13,320 nt of DNA, from NCBI GenBank assembly GCA_002686955.1, contig NYZA01000233.1, positions 1 to 13,320 on the forward strand. The letters are read 5' to 3'. Both the position numbers and the translations under genes were made by a program. Under the pieces are notes generated by a model. It searched no databases and had not been told where the DNA came from. It saw only the letters and a program-made list of their open reading frames with translations. This document shows positions 6,901 through 13,320 of the stretch, one piece after another. Source of the DNA: Gemmatimonadota bacterium. GTDB taxonomy: Bacteria; GCA-2686955. Position 1 is the stretch's first letter, and every line of letters starts with the position of its first letter.

Positions 6901-7435
6901 CGAGAAGCGCGGCCTTCACATTGCGTGTGTCCTGCGCGGTCTCGATCGCCAACAGATCTACACTGCCCTCCAGCAGCCCCTGCGCCTGCTCGCCATAGGA
7001 GTGTCGCAGCTCTTCGAAGGTAGCGCCTCCGGTTACCGAGATCGCCTTGGTCGTTGGTCCCATCGACCCGGCGACCCACACGGAGCGACCCCTCTCTCGC
7101 GACCGATCGGCGACGCTTCGTGCGATGCGCGCGGCTTCACGATTCAGCTCGATCGATCTCTTCTCGAGACCGTACTCGGCCAGCACGATCGATGCGCCAC
7201 CGAATGTATTGGTCTCGATGATGTCGGCTCCGGCCTCAATATGCGCCAGGTGCAGTTTTTCGACGACGTCGGGTCGCGAGACGTTCAGATGCTCGTTGCA
7301 ACCCTCGTACTCTCGCCCGCCAAAATCGTCGGCCGTCAAACTCTGTTGCTGCATCCAGGTGCCGGTAGCGCCGTCGACGACCAAGATCCGTTCCCGCAGA
7401 GCGGTTTCGAGATCGTTGCTTCTTCTCTTGGCCAT
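3998..7435 (-). CDS. metH: Cobalamin-dependent methionine synthase (MetH)
   Basis: This cytosolic enzyme moves a methyl group from 5-methyltetrahydrofolate through cobalamin to homocysteine, making methionine and tetrahydrofolate. All four modules are present in 1,145 residues, slightly shorter than the 1,227-residue E. coli protein. The homocysteine domain (about 10-310) carries zinc ligands C230 in GLNCGTG and C293/C294 in GGCCGTTPEH. The pterin domain (about 330-600) includes GERTNVVGS and MVDSTD. The cobalamin cap and Rossmann domains (about 630-840) include GDVHDIGKN with axial ligand H727. The reactivation domain (about 885-1140) ends in the SAM-binding RGMRYSFGYPACPD. An unusual Arg/Lys-rich linker (about 848-873) joins the cobalamin and reactivation domains. 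The ATG at 7435 has GGAG about ten bases upstream. Only 45 bases separate it from the methyltransferase, so there is no room for a cobalamin or SAM riboswitch directly in front. Confidence 0.96.
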   Translation of the reverse strand: MAKRRSNDLETALRERILVVDGATGTWMQQQSLTADDFGGREYEGCNEHLNVSRPDVVEKLHLAHIEAGADIIETNTFGGASIVLAEYGLEKRSIELNREAARIARSVADRSRERGRSVWVAGSMGPTTKAISVTGGATFEELRHSYGEQAQGLLEGSVDLLAIETAQDTRNVKAALLGVEDAIARGASRAPLMISCTIEPTGTMLAGQGVEAFFTSIRHADPLIVGLNCGTGPDFMTDHLRALAAMATTNVACIPNAGLPDEEGRYLESPEELALVMERFVDRGWLNVVGGCCGTTPEHIRALAGMVEGKRPRTPEGDDRCAVSGIDFVAIEEENRPLLVGERTNVVGSRKFRRLIEGGKLAEAAEVGRAQVRAGAQIIDVCLAEADRDEAADMDAFLQRLTRVVKAPIMVDSTDPRVLEVALPHCQGATIVNSINLEEGEDRLDAVVPMARRFGALFVVGTIDEEGMAVTRARKLDVAHRLHGILARKYGLRDRDLIWDPLTFPCATGDSAYEGSAEETIEGIRLIKQAYPESKTILGVSNISFGLPPAGREVLNSVFLYLATKAGLDLAIVNSQKLERYASIPPAEVELSTNLLLSRGQDPIGEFVAHFRGASGRRAPSEKKHELPLDERLAAYVVEGTREGLARDLDRKLEETPALEIVNGPLMEGMAEVGRLFNANELIVAEVLQSAEVMKLAVSQLEAHMERSDAASRGKVLLATVKGDVHDIGKNLVQIIFSNNGYRVVDLGTKVPPAALIEAVRREQPGAIGLSGLLVKSAHQMVATAQDLHEEGIDLPLLVGGAALSARFANERIAPVYGGPVMYAKDAMSGLSLLRGVAEQGGSVSATHEARSSSAGRRPRRKTPKKAEANKRLLVASAPRNPDTERHLIREIPFDLLWSWVNPQMLFGKHLGLKGKLAELIEDGDQRAIGLDNAVREIRSSHPPTVNAAWRFFPAGSEGDALHLFDPEGSGAPVHTFSFKRQPDGDRLCLSDLVQPIGPDGVTDHVALLVTSAGVGVRERAAELRERGEYLASHIVQALALETAEAAAEWLHARLRSAWGFPDGEDLTMTDRFRARYRGMRYSFGYPACPDLSDQAALFGLLRPEEIGVELTEDFMMDPEASVSAIVFHHPDARYFSVGDSYRE
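4001..4006 (-). promoter_or_regulatory. Ribosome-binding site of hemJ within the metH stop region
   Basis: On the - strand, the last two sense codons of metH, AGG GAG, followed by TAG, form AGGGAG eight bases before the hemJ ATG. The site fixes the hemJ start at 3992 and ties its initiation to ribosomes ending on metH. Confidence 0.7.
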
Positions 7436-7480
7436 GGGGGCTTGTCTCCGGCGCGGTGCGTATCCGGTGCCGCACGCCGC

Positions 7481-8125
7481 TCAATGCTCGATGTCTACCC
7501 TCACGAAGTAGTCACGGGCAATCGTCTCGATCGAGACGTTCTCGAACTCCGAAAAGAGCCCCTCGAGTCGAGGGCGATCGTAGAGGTAGAGATCACAGCG
7601 CGACCGATAGCGGAATCGCCGCTGCCAGCCTAGAATTCCCCCCGCCGCGGGGAAGCTGAAGAAGCCCCTGCGCGTCGCCATCCCCATCGCCTTCCGGATG
7701 ATTGTCGCTGGATCGGGTGTGTAGTCCATGAAACCGTTGAGAATGACGTAGTCGAAAGGCCGCTTCGGTTCGAAATCTTCGAAACTCGTATGAACCAGCT
7801 CGCAACGATCCGCCACGCCACAAGTTTCGGCGCGGGCGCCGGCAATCTCGAGCATGCCTTCGGCAAAGTCGAGTCCGACCGCACGCGCGGCTCCGCGACG
7901 GAGCAAGGCGACGAGGTAGTGCCCGGGGCCGCAGCCGACATCGAGTACCTCCGCGCCCTCGATCGGGTCACAGCTTTCGAGGGTGCGCTGGTAGCGCAGC
8001 TTCATGCTTCTGCGCAGCAGTGGATTCACTACGCGGTTGATCAAGCTCCGGCGCGTCCCGTATAGCGCGTCGAAGTCGGCTGCATATCCGTCGAAGAACT
8101 TCTGTGTGCGTTCAAGCGTTGGCAC
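7481..8125 (-). CDS. Class I SAM-dependent methyltransferase
   Basis: This is a soluble Rossmann-fold methyltransferase of the broad Methyltransf_11/25 type. From the GTG at 8125 it has 214 residues. Motif I, EVLDVGCGPGHY, is followed by VGLDFAEGMLEIA, where the acidic residue after the second strand binds the SAM ribose. A post-motif strand FDYVILNGFMDYTPDP follows. The N-terminus ERTQKFFDGYAADFDALYG is typical of small-molecule and quinone or cell-surface methyltransferases. An ATG at 8167 would add 14 residues and overlap the deacetylase by 56 bases. The GTG at 8125 is preferred because it overlaps by only 14 bases and has GGGGG about eight bases ahead. The substrate cannot be read. Coupling to a polysaccharide deacetylase suggests sugar or surface-polymer methylation; coupling to metH, which supplies methionine for SAM, may be coincidental. 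Confidence 0.83.
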   Translation of the reverse strand: MPTLERTQKFFDGYAADFDALYGTRRSLINRVVNPLLRRSMKLRYQRTLESCDPIEGAEVLDVGCGPGHYLVALLRRGAARAVGLDFAEGMLEIAGARAETCGVADRCELVHTSFEDFEPKRPFDYVILNGFMDYTPDPATIIRKAMGMATRRGFFSFPAAGGILGWQRRFRYRSRCDLYLYDRPRLEGLFSEFENVSIETIARDYFVRVDIEH

Positions 8126-8996
8126 GAGCTGCGCCCCCAGCCGACGTGCCGGCCAGACATGCCCCAAAGGTCGTGACCGGAAAATCGTCCAGCAATCTTG
8201 ATACCTTCAGGTAGGTTCCGTCAATGCAAGTGTAGGACTTGAAACGCCTCTTCGCGGAAAGGGGGAGGCGTGGATGGCCCGGATCGACCTCGCGGGGGTG
8301 CAGGTAGAAGGCGACCGGGCGCCCCTCGGCGATCACTCGGCGCGCCATCGACCGCACCAGGAGATAGGGGGACACACGCAGATATCCGCCCCCGAAGAAG
8401 CAGAGCGGCCGCCCCAGAACCGAGACGACCGACACCGGAAACTCGATGATCTTGCCCGCCGGCGTGGCGATTCGATGAGGCGCGACCGGAGCGCCCGGGA
8501 GTCCACCGTGGCCATGGGCCGCGGGAAAGACCGACGAGTCGTGTGTGTAGCCCGTACGCGCCAGCTCCTCGAAGAACCAGGGGGCATTTTCGGTCACCGA
8601 GAAGCCGGCCGCGCGATGCCACCGAACCGGCTCCCCGATCAGATCTTCCAATACATGGCGAGAGCGCAGGGCATCGTCGTGGAAGAGGTCGGCGCCCATG
8701 GAGCACACGAGTCGGTGGCGATGGCCGTGAGAGCCGATCTCGTGGCCCCTCGCCCAGGCTTCCCGCACGAGATGCGGATGCCTCTCGGCCACCCAGCCCA
8801 GGAAGAAACAGGTGACCGAAACACCTTTTTGGGAGAAGAGATCCAGGAGCCGCATGAAGCCTCGCTCCACGCGCGAGGGCAAGTCGTCCCAATCGGCCGC
8901 CGCGGGAGCGTTCTCGACTTCGAGAAGATGGAACCAGTCCTCGACATCGACCGAAAAGGCGGCCCCTCCTGCCGTCTTCAGTACTTCGGTCTTCAT
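8112..8996 (-). CDS. NodB-type polysaccharide deacetylase, XrtA/PEP-CTERM-associated (DUF3473) type
   Basis: This 294-residue carbohydrate esterase-4 enzyme is predicted to remove N-acetyl groups from an exported glycan. The start FSVDVEDWFHL (14-24) and the late FYLHPREVDPGHPR (230-243) are hallmarks of the deacetylases found with exosortase A and PEP-CTERM exopolysaccharide loci. Metal ligands are the Asp of VDVED and H90/H94 in EIGSHGHRH; H233 is the likely catalytic His near the end. Where relatives usually have a YRAPSFS-like motif, this protein has WHRAAGFSVT (126-135), so the loop has changed. There is no signal peptide, so it may act on the cytoplasmic side as its relatives are thought to do. 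The ATG at 8996 overlaps the rtcB remnant stop (ATGA) and has a strong ribosome-binding site. No exosortase gene is visible in the window. Confidence 0.85.
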   Translation of the reverse strand: MKTEVLKTAGGAAFSVDVEDWFHLLEVENAPAAADWDDLPSRVERGFMRLLDLFSQKGVSVTCFFLGWVAERHPHLVREAWARGHEIGSHGHRHRLVCSMGADLFHDDALRSRHVLEDLIGEPVRWHRAAGFSVTENAPWFFEELARTGYTHDSSVFPAAHGHGGLPGAPVAPHRIATPAGKIIEFPVSVVSVLGRPLCFFGGGYLRVSPYLLVRSMARRVIAEGRPVAFYLHPREVDPGHPRLPLSAKRRFKSYTCIDGTYLKVSRLLDDFPVTTFGACLAGTSAGGAARANA

Positions 8997-9657
8997 CCTT
9001 TGATCACCGCCAGGGGCACCAGTCGCGCAACTTTGCGCGCAATGCCGACCTCGCAGAAGTGATTTCCCGAACCGAGCGAGCCGAGCTGATCACGGCCCCG
9101 CTCCCGGGCTCGAGCGGAGACGAGGCGAGGCTCCGATCCTTCAAGCCTGCCGTCCTCTTCGGTCGATTCGATGTCCTCCCGGCGCGCGAGTCCGCGATCG
9201 ACCGCCCAGGAGACCCCATGCGCGTGAGCTCGGCATCGTTCAGCTTATTGCGTCCGGGGCGGCCGACCCCCGCGGGAACAGCGTCGAAGAGGGCGGTCGC
9301 CAACTCGTCGAGTCGCGGGATGAGCTCCTCGCGGGGCACCAAAGTCGATAGCAATCGCACACCGCAATTGATGTCGTAGCCGACACCGCCGGGACTGACG
9401 ACCCCCTCATCGAGATCGAAGGCCGCCACTCCGCCGATCGAAAACCCGTAGCCACGGTGGATGTCGGGCATTGCGATCGAGGCAGCGACGATGCCGGGTA
9501 GATGGGCGACGTTCGCGACCTGCTCGGCGCCTCCGTCGCGCCGAATGTCCGCGATCATCCGCTTGGTCGCGAAGATCAAGCCGGGCACCCGCATGCCACC
9601 GGTCTTCTGTATTCGCCACCGGTAGCGATCGATCTGCTCGAGTTGCGGAGAGCTCAT
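8993..9657 (-). pseudogene. rtcB: Frameshifted, C-terminally truncated RNA ligase rtcB
   Basis: Intact RtcB (about 480 residues) joins RNA 2',3'-cyclic phosphate or 3'-phosphate ends to 5'-OH ends using GTP and manganese. The first about 144 residues here are a good RtcB N-terminus: [19 protein letters not shown], then [16 protein letters not shown] with metal ligands D95 and C98, then FDAVPAGVG. Near 9220-9228 the frame breaks. The match resumes one frame over with [20 protein letters not shown], then [14 protein letters not shown] and GSGNHFCEV, and ends at a TGA at 8993-8995. Against the family, about three codons plus one base appear to be missing at the break. Everything after GSGNHF is gone, including the later metal-binding histidines and the histidine that carries GMP. 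Left in its original frame, the protein would end at 9004 as 217 residues with a nonsense tail. It begins at ATG 9657 inside the dehydrogenase stop (ATGA). It cannot be an active ligase. Confidence 0.85.
9002..9011 (-). promoter_or_regulatory. Extended Shine-Dalgarno site of the deacetylase gene
   Basis: On the - strand GGCGGTGATC matches the extended anti-Shine-Dalgarno complement GGAGGTGATC at nine of ten positions and ends five bases before the deacetylase ATG (8996). It lies within the last codons of the rtcB remnant, so the remnant's tail is also the neighbour's initiation site. Confidence 0.65.
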
Positions 9658-10604
9658 GGTGTTATCAGCACTTTCAATGCGTCGGGCCCGGCGGCGACGT
9701 CGAGAGCCCTGACGCCCTCATCGAGTGGGAAGATGTGTGTAGCCAGAGGGCGAGGATCTACGAGTCCAGCGGCGAGCAAGCGTAGAGCGGGCTCGAAGGG
9801 ACCGCAGCGAGAGCCGACCAGCGTGATCTCGTCGACGACCCAAGGAACGGAAGTCACCGCGGCCGCATCGTGGGTCGTGGTCTTCAAGACGATCGTGCCT
9901 CTTGGGCGGACCAGACGGGTGGCCAAAGCGATGCCATCGGTCGATCCGGTGCAATCCACGACGATATCGGCGCCGGCCAGGGTATCAGCATCGCCCGCAT
10001 GCACCGATTCGACACCGGGCGGCAAGAGATCGAAACGAGAGCTGTTTCGGCTCAGCGCTTGAACGCGAGAGCCGGTCAGGGCGAGAACACGGGCACAGAG
10101 CTGCCCGAGACGGCCGATGCCGAGCACGACGACGCGGTCGGTGGGTCGGATGTGGTTCGCCTCGACGATTTCGCAAGCCGCCGCGAGCGGTTCGGCGAAG
10201 ACAGCGGCCCGATCGTCCACCTCCTCGGGAACCGCGCGCAGATTCGCGACCGGCATGCGAAAGTGCTCCGAAAACGCGCCCTCGCGTCCCATGATGCCCA
10301 TGACGCTGCGCGAGGGACAATGGGATGGACGACCGCCGCGGCAGGTCGGACAAGTGCCACACGAGCAATTGATGCTCCCTACGACTCGCCTTCCGATCCA
10401 CGACCGATCCGGAGCTTCCTCGACGACGCCGACCCACTCATGCCCGAGCACGCCGCGATGATGCATATACCCTCGGACGAGTTCGATATCGGTAGCGCAT
10501 ATGCCGGCGACCAGAAGGCGGATCAGGGCTTCTTCGGTCGACGGGGGATCAGGGTAGTCACGGATCAGGCTGGGACCGCTGTCTTCTAGAACCAAGGCGC
10601 GCAT
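9654..10604 (-). CDS. Zinc-dependent medium-chain alcohol dehydrogenase-like protein
   Basis: This 316-residue NAD(P)-dependent oxidoreductase belongs to the medium-chain dehydrogenase/reductase superfamily. The catalytic zinc site is C36 in GICATD and H55/E56 in LGHEWVG, with E138 in [10 protein letters not shown]. The structural zinc lobe has four cysteines, C82, C85, C88 and C96, in [16 protein letters not shown]. The nucleotide fold is [14 protein letters not shown] (158-171). The start ATG at 10604 (MRALVLED) is a standard family N-terminus; longer frames run into the RND gene and are not used. It lies 35 bases after the RND stop and overlaps rtcB by ATGA. It is somewhat short for the family (typically 330-350 residues), with a compact C-terminal half. 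The substrate is unknown: sugar, polyol or alcohol are all possible. Confidence 0.86.
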   Translation of the reverse strand: MRALVLEDSGPSLIRDYPDPPSTEEALIRLLVAGICATDIELVRGYMHHRGVLGHEWVGVVEEAPDRSWIGRRVVGSINCSCGTCPTCRGGRPSHCPSRSVMGIMGREGAFSEHFRMPVANLRAVPEEVDDRAAVFAEPLAAACEIVEANHIRPTDRVVVLGIGRLGQLCARVLALTGSRVQALSRNSSRFDLLPPGVESVHAGDADTLAGADIVVDCTGSTDGIALATRLVRPRGTIVLKTTTHDAAAVTSVPWVVDEITLVGSRCGPFEPALRLLAAGLVDPRPLATHIFPLDEGVRALDVAAGPDALKVLITP

Positions 10605-10639
10605 GGGTGCGATAGTACTCGATCCTGGAATCGGCGCGA

Positions 10640-13320
10640 TCAGCGACGATGGGCGAATCGCGGAAGCGCCCGCCTCGCGACCGACCCCACATCCTCCACG
10701 CCGGTGTACCAAACCGGCAAAGCCACGAGTGTGAACACAGTCGATGTCGCCAAGCCGCCGATCATCGCGGTCGCGAGAGGCCCCATCGGAGCGCCACCGA
10801 CCGCGAACGCCGAGGCTGCCAGGGGAATCAGTCCGAAAATCGTGGTCAGAGCCGTCATCAGCACCGGACGCAGCCGGTCGCCACAGCCCTCGATCAATGC
10901 ATCGACGCGATCCATCCCCTCTCGACGCAGTGTGTTGACATGGTTCACCATCACGATTCCATTGTTCACGACAATTCCGATCAGGAGTACCAATCCAAAG
11001 AACGACACCGGATCCAAGACATGCCCGCCGATCCAGAGGGCCCAAAACGCGCCGAAGAAGGCGAGAGGAAGGGTGATAACAATGGCCAAGGGTTGGCTGA
11101 ACGATTCGAATAGCGCCGCCATCAACATGATGACGACCAAAAGCGACAAGAGCACACCGTTGGTCATCGTTTGAAGTGTGTCGTCGTGCCGTTCCCCCAT
11201 GCTGCCCCAGCTCCAGCTATACCCTTGCGGCAGCTCGAAGCCCTCCATCGCCTCACTGACCCGCTCCCGGCCCTCCTCCGTGTTGGCAACCGCCTCCTTA
11301 TCGAACTGAACCCCGACCCAAGCGGTTGCCGCGCGGTCTTCGCGCCAAACGCCCCTCGGCGTTCGCGCGATCTCGATCGATGCCACCGACGCGAGCGGAA
11401 CCGGGGCCCCCGCGATGCGCGGAATCGGCAGATCGGCGAGTGCGGATACACCGGGTCGGGCATCTTCGGGCAGGCTCAATACCACGTCGACCTCGTGGTC
11501 GCCGCGATCGATCCTCTGCATCATCCGGCCTCTGAATGCGACGTTTGCCGAGGCGGCGACCGATTCGGGTGTCACGCCGAGGGCGTGCGCCCGTTCCGGA
11601 TCTACATGGATGCGCAGCTCTTTCTTCCCTTCGACACTGGGACCGAAAACGTCGATCGCATCTTCGAGTTCCCGCAGCCGCGCCTCGGCGCGGGTCGCCA
11701 ACACTTGAAGAAACTCGGGATCGGTCCCTCGAATCGACAGATTGATGCGCCGCTCTCCTTGAAATCGCCTGCGCCACCACTGTTCCTCACCCATGGTGAG
11801 CGATACGCCCGCGATCTTCGGCAGCACGGGGCGAACCCGTTCGCGCAAGCGGTCCAACATCTCTTTGCTGATTCGCCCCGGTGGGAGGTAGAGCCTCGTC
11901 ATCGTGCCGCCGTTCTCGTCGAACCAGGAGTACATGCTGTCGTAGCCCAGCTCCTCTTGTCGATCGGACAGATACGATTCCACCAAGTTTACGTGACTCT
12001 CCAACACCTCTTTCGTACTGGGATCGTGCACGCCGTATGTGATGGTGACGTAGCGCTCGACTACCTGAGGCTCATCCACCTTTTCGATCTCACGGAAAGG
12101 GACGATCGCGGTGGCGGCAAGGCTCAAGAGCGCTAAGAGCGTGAGGAGACGGTGGCGAAATGTCCATTGCAAGAGACGGCGGTAGGCCGGGTTGAGGCGA
12201 ACGGCTAGAAATCCGGACCCGGCACTTTTGCGCGCGGGGAATCGGGCGGCGATGAGCGGGATGAATGTGAGGGAAATCAGGAGCGAGGAAGCGACAGCCA
12301 AACAGATCGGCAGTGCCGCCGCACCGGCTTGGATGGTGAGCTCGCTTCGCTCCAAAATGAGCAGCCAAGACCAAACGATGACGGTTGTTGTCGTCGCGGC
12401 CACGACCGCTAGCGAAACCTGTCTCGCGCCGAGGCGAGCCGCCTGGCGCGGCCTGTGGCCGAGGTCCCCCAGCCGGTGGATGTTCTCGCTGACGACGACC
12501 GCGTTGTCGACCATCATTCCAACACCGAGGGCCAGCCCCAGCATGCTCAACACATTCAAGGTCTTGCCGAGCAGGAACATGCCGGCGCAGGTGACCAGAA
12601 GCGAGAATGGGATCGCCGTGGACACCAGCAGGGTCGTGCGGATGCTGCGCAGGAAGGCGTAGAGCATGAGCACGGCGAGGAGACCTCCCAGGAGACCCGC
12701 ATTTCTTAGTCCGGTGATCGCCGCATGGATCTCCTCGCCCTGGTTCTCCCATACGAGCAGCTTGATGCCCGCGAGCTTGGGATCGGTCTCGATCTCATCT
12801 ATTCGCGCCATCACCCGATCGACCGTTTCGACGGTGTTGGCGGTCGGCTCGCGATAGACGCCGATGCCGATCGCGAAATTTCGGTCGAGATGGCGCCCGT
12901 AGGACAGCCGCGGCTCACGGAGCTCCACATCGGCGACGTCGCCCACCCGAAGCTTCGTGCCGGGCAAGCGAAGCTCCCCAATCTCTTCGACATTCTCGAA
13001 ACGGGACTCCGAACGCACATCGAAGCGCAGCAAATCTCCTCGCAGAGCGCCCAGATCGAGATCGAAGTTGGCCGCATCGATCGTGCTGATGATTGCATCG
13101 GGCGACACGCCGTGGCGTGCCAGTGCATCGAGGTCGAGATCGATTCGCATCTGTCGCGGCTCGACTCCGTAGAGATCAACCCGGGCAACCCCGCGGATCC
13201 GCTCCAGCGGTCGCTTGATTCTGCGATCGAGCAGATCCCACGATTCCGAAAGATCGCGATCGGCCGAAATCCTCCCCTCGATGATCGCCCCCCCTCCGGG
13301 GCCTGAGATCTCACCCTCGA
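10640..13320 (-). CDS. RND-family efflux permease (5' end outside window)
   Basis: This is the inner-membrane proton-driven pump of a tripartite resistance-nodulation-division exporter. The frame is open to the window edge; 892 residues are visible and roughly 130-200 N-terminal residues are missing. The edge reads IEGRISADRDLSESWDLLDR then VARVDLYGVEP, the periplasmic porter domain, so the internal ATG at 13150 is not the start. The first membrane block includes ALGVGMMVDNAVVVSENIHR, where the fourth helix has Asp-Asn instead of the classical Asp-Asp pair (D codon at 12506-12508). The second porter half follows (VTITYGVHDPSTKEVLESHV), and then the C-terminal helices (PLAFFGAFWALWIGGHVLDP; GLVLLIGIVVNNGIVMVNHV). 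The protein ends RFAHRR. No adaptor or outer-membrane partner is in view; they may lie upstream. The sequence type is the heavy-metal or multidrug-like HAE group, and the substrate is not readable. Confidence 0.93.
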   Translation of the reverse strand, partial: EGEISGPGGGAIIEGRISADRDLSESWDLLDRRIKRPLERIRGVARVDLYGVEPRQMRIDLDLDALARHGVSPDAIISTIDAANFDLDLGALRGDLLRFDVRSESRFENVEEIGELRLPGTKLRVGDVADVELREPRLSYGRHLDRNFAIGIGVYREPTANTVETVDRVMARIDEIETDPKLAGIKLLVWENQGEEIHAAITGLRNAGLLGGLLAVLMLYAFLRSIRTTLLVSTAIPFSLLVTCAGMFLLGKTLNVLSMLGLALGVGMMVDNAVVVSENIHRLGDLGHRPRQAARLGARQVSLAVVAATTTTVIVWSWLLILERSELTIQAGAAALPICLAVASSLLISLTFIPLIAARFPARKSAGSGFLAVRLNPAYRRLLQWTFRHRLLTLLALLSLAATAIVPFREIEKVDEPQVVERYVTITYGVHDPSTKEVLESHVNLVESYLSDRQEELGYDSMYSWFDENGGTMTRLYLPPGRISKEMLDRLRERVRPVLPKIAGVSLTMGEEQWWRRRFQGERRINLSIRGTDPEFLQVLATRAEARLRELEDAIDVFGPSVEGKKELRIHVDPERAHALGVTPESVAASANVAFRGRMMQRIDRGDHEVDVVLSLPEDARPGVSALADLPIPRIAGAPVPLASVASIEIARTPRGVWREDRAATAWVGVQFDKEAVANTEEGRERVSEAMEGFELPQGYSWSWGSMGERHDDTLQTMTNGVLLSLLVVIMLMAALFESFSQPLAIVITLPLAFFGAFWALWIGGHVLDPVSFFGLVLLIGIVVNNGIVMVNHVNTLRREGMDRVDALIEGCGDRLRPVLMTALTTIFGLIPLAASAFAVGGAPMGPLATAMIGGLATSTVFTLVALPVWYTGVEDVGSVARRALPRFAHRR

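Noticed and set aside
7436-7480. Cobalamin or SAM riboswitch in front of metH
   Set aside because: Only 45 bases are available and no riboswitch core element is visible.
6536-7633. Long + strand open frame of 365 codons
   Set aside because: It lies opposite the conserved homocysteine domain of metH, has no recognisable motif and shows the usual shadow pattern of GC-rich DNA.
9200-9240. Programmed ribosomal frameshift in rtcB
   Set aside because: No slippery heptamer stands out, residues seem to be missing at the break, and the frame after the shift still lacks the catalytic C-terminal half.
10605-10639. Promoter for the dehydrogenase (TACTAT nine bases before the ATG)
   Set aside because: No -35-like hexamer at correct spacing; the 35-base gap to the RND gene is compatible with read-through.
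9654-11045. 463-codon version of the dehydrogenase
   Set aside because: The extra N-terminal part is an out-of-frame reading of the RND gene's 3' end; the standard family start is at 10604.
1-13320. CRISPR array, tRNA, rRNA, phage genes or a complete transposase
   Set aside because: No regularly spaced direct repeats, cloverleaf or rRNA core sequences, or transposase-type proteins were seen on either strand.

Overview
The window is GC-rich, almost fully coding DNA from a bacterium. An RND exporter, a polysaccharide deacetylase of the exosortase/PEP-CTERM-associated kind and an extended Shine-Dalgarno sequence point to a Gram-negative, perhaps an uncultured myxobacterial, 'deltaproteobacterial' or related lineage. 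That placement is an inference from gene content and composition; no rRNA or other marker is present.

Layout. The left part (1-1852) reads on the + strand: a tetratricopeptide-repeat protein open at the window edge, then a VapBC-type toxin-antitoxin cassette. The cassette has its own promoter-like sequence with a -35 box in the loop of an 11-bp perfect palindrome. The predicted transcript would start at or next to the antitoxin ATG, so it may be leaderless. Positions 1853-2060 form a convergent intergenic gap holding a roughly 180-bp structured element with terminal inverted repeats and several nested palindromes; it looks like a small non-autonomous mobile element or a structured repeat.

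Everything from 2061 to 13320 reads on the - strand as one tightly packed series. In transcription order it is: an RND efflux permease (5' end outside the window), a zinc-dependent medium-chain alcohol dehydrogenase, a broken RNA ligase gene rtcB, a polysaccharide deacetylase, a class I SAM methyltransferase, cobalamin-dependent methionine synthase metH, a small HemJ-like membrane protein, and a PLP enzyme resembling sphingosine-1-phosphate lyase. Four junctions overlap or nearly touch: ATGA at dehydrogenase/rtcB and rtcB/deacetylase, a 14-base overlap at deacetylase/methyltransferase, and 5 bases between metH and hemJ with the hemJ ribosome-binding site made of metH's last codons. This suggests an operon, although the genes do not form one pathway. 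The safest functional links are cell-envelope work (RND pump, deacetylase, possibly the lipid lyase) and one-carbon or tetrapyrrole metabolism (metH with the SAM methyltransferase, hemJ).

The clearest anomaly is rtcB. Its N-terminal third is well conserved, a frameshift lies near 9220-9228, and the protein then ends just after the conserved GSGNHF motif, so the catalytic C-terminal half is missing. Yet both edges of the remnant keep precise ATGA overlaps with intact neighbours, and its tail supplies the deacetylase ribosome-binding site. I found no CRISPR array, tRNA, rRNA or full transposase gene, and no convincing complete new defence system.
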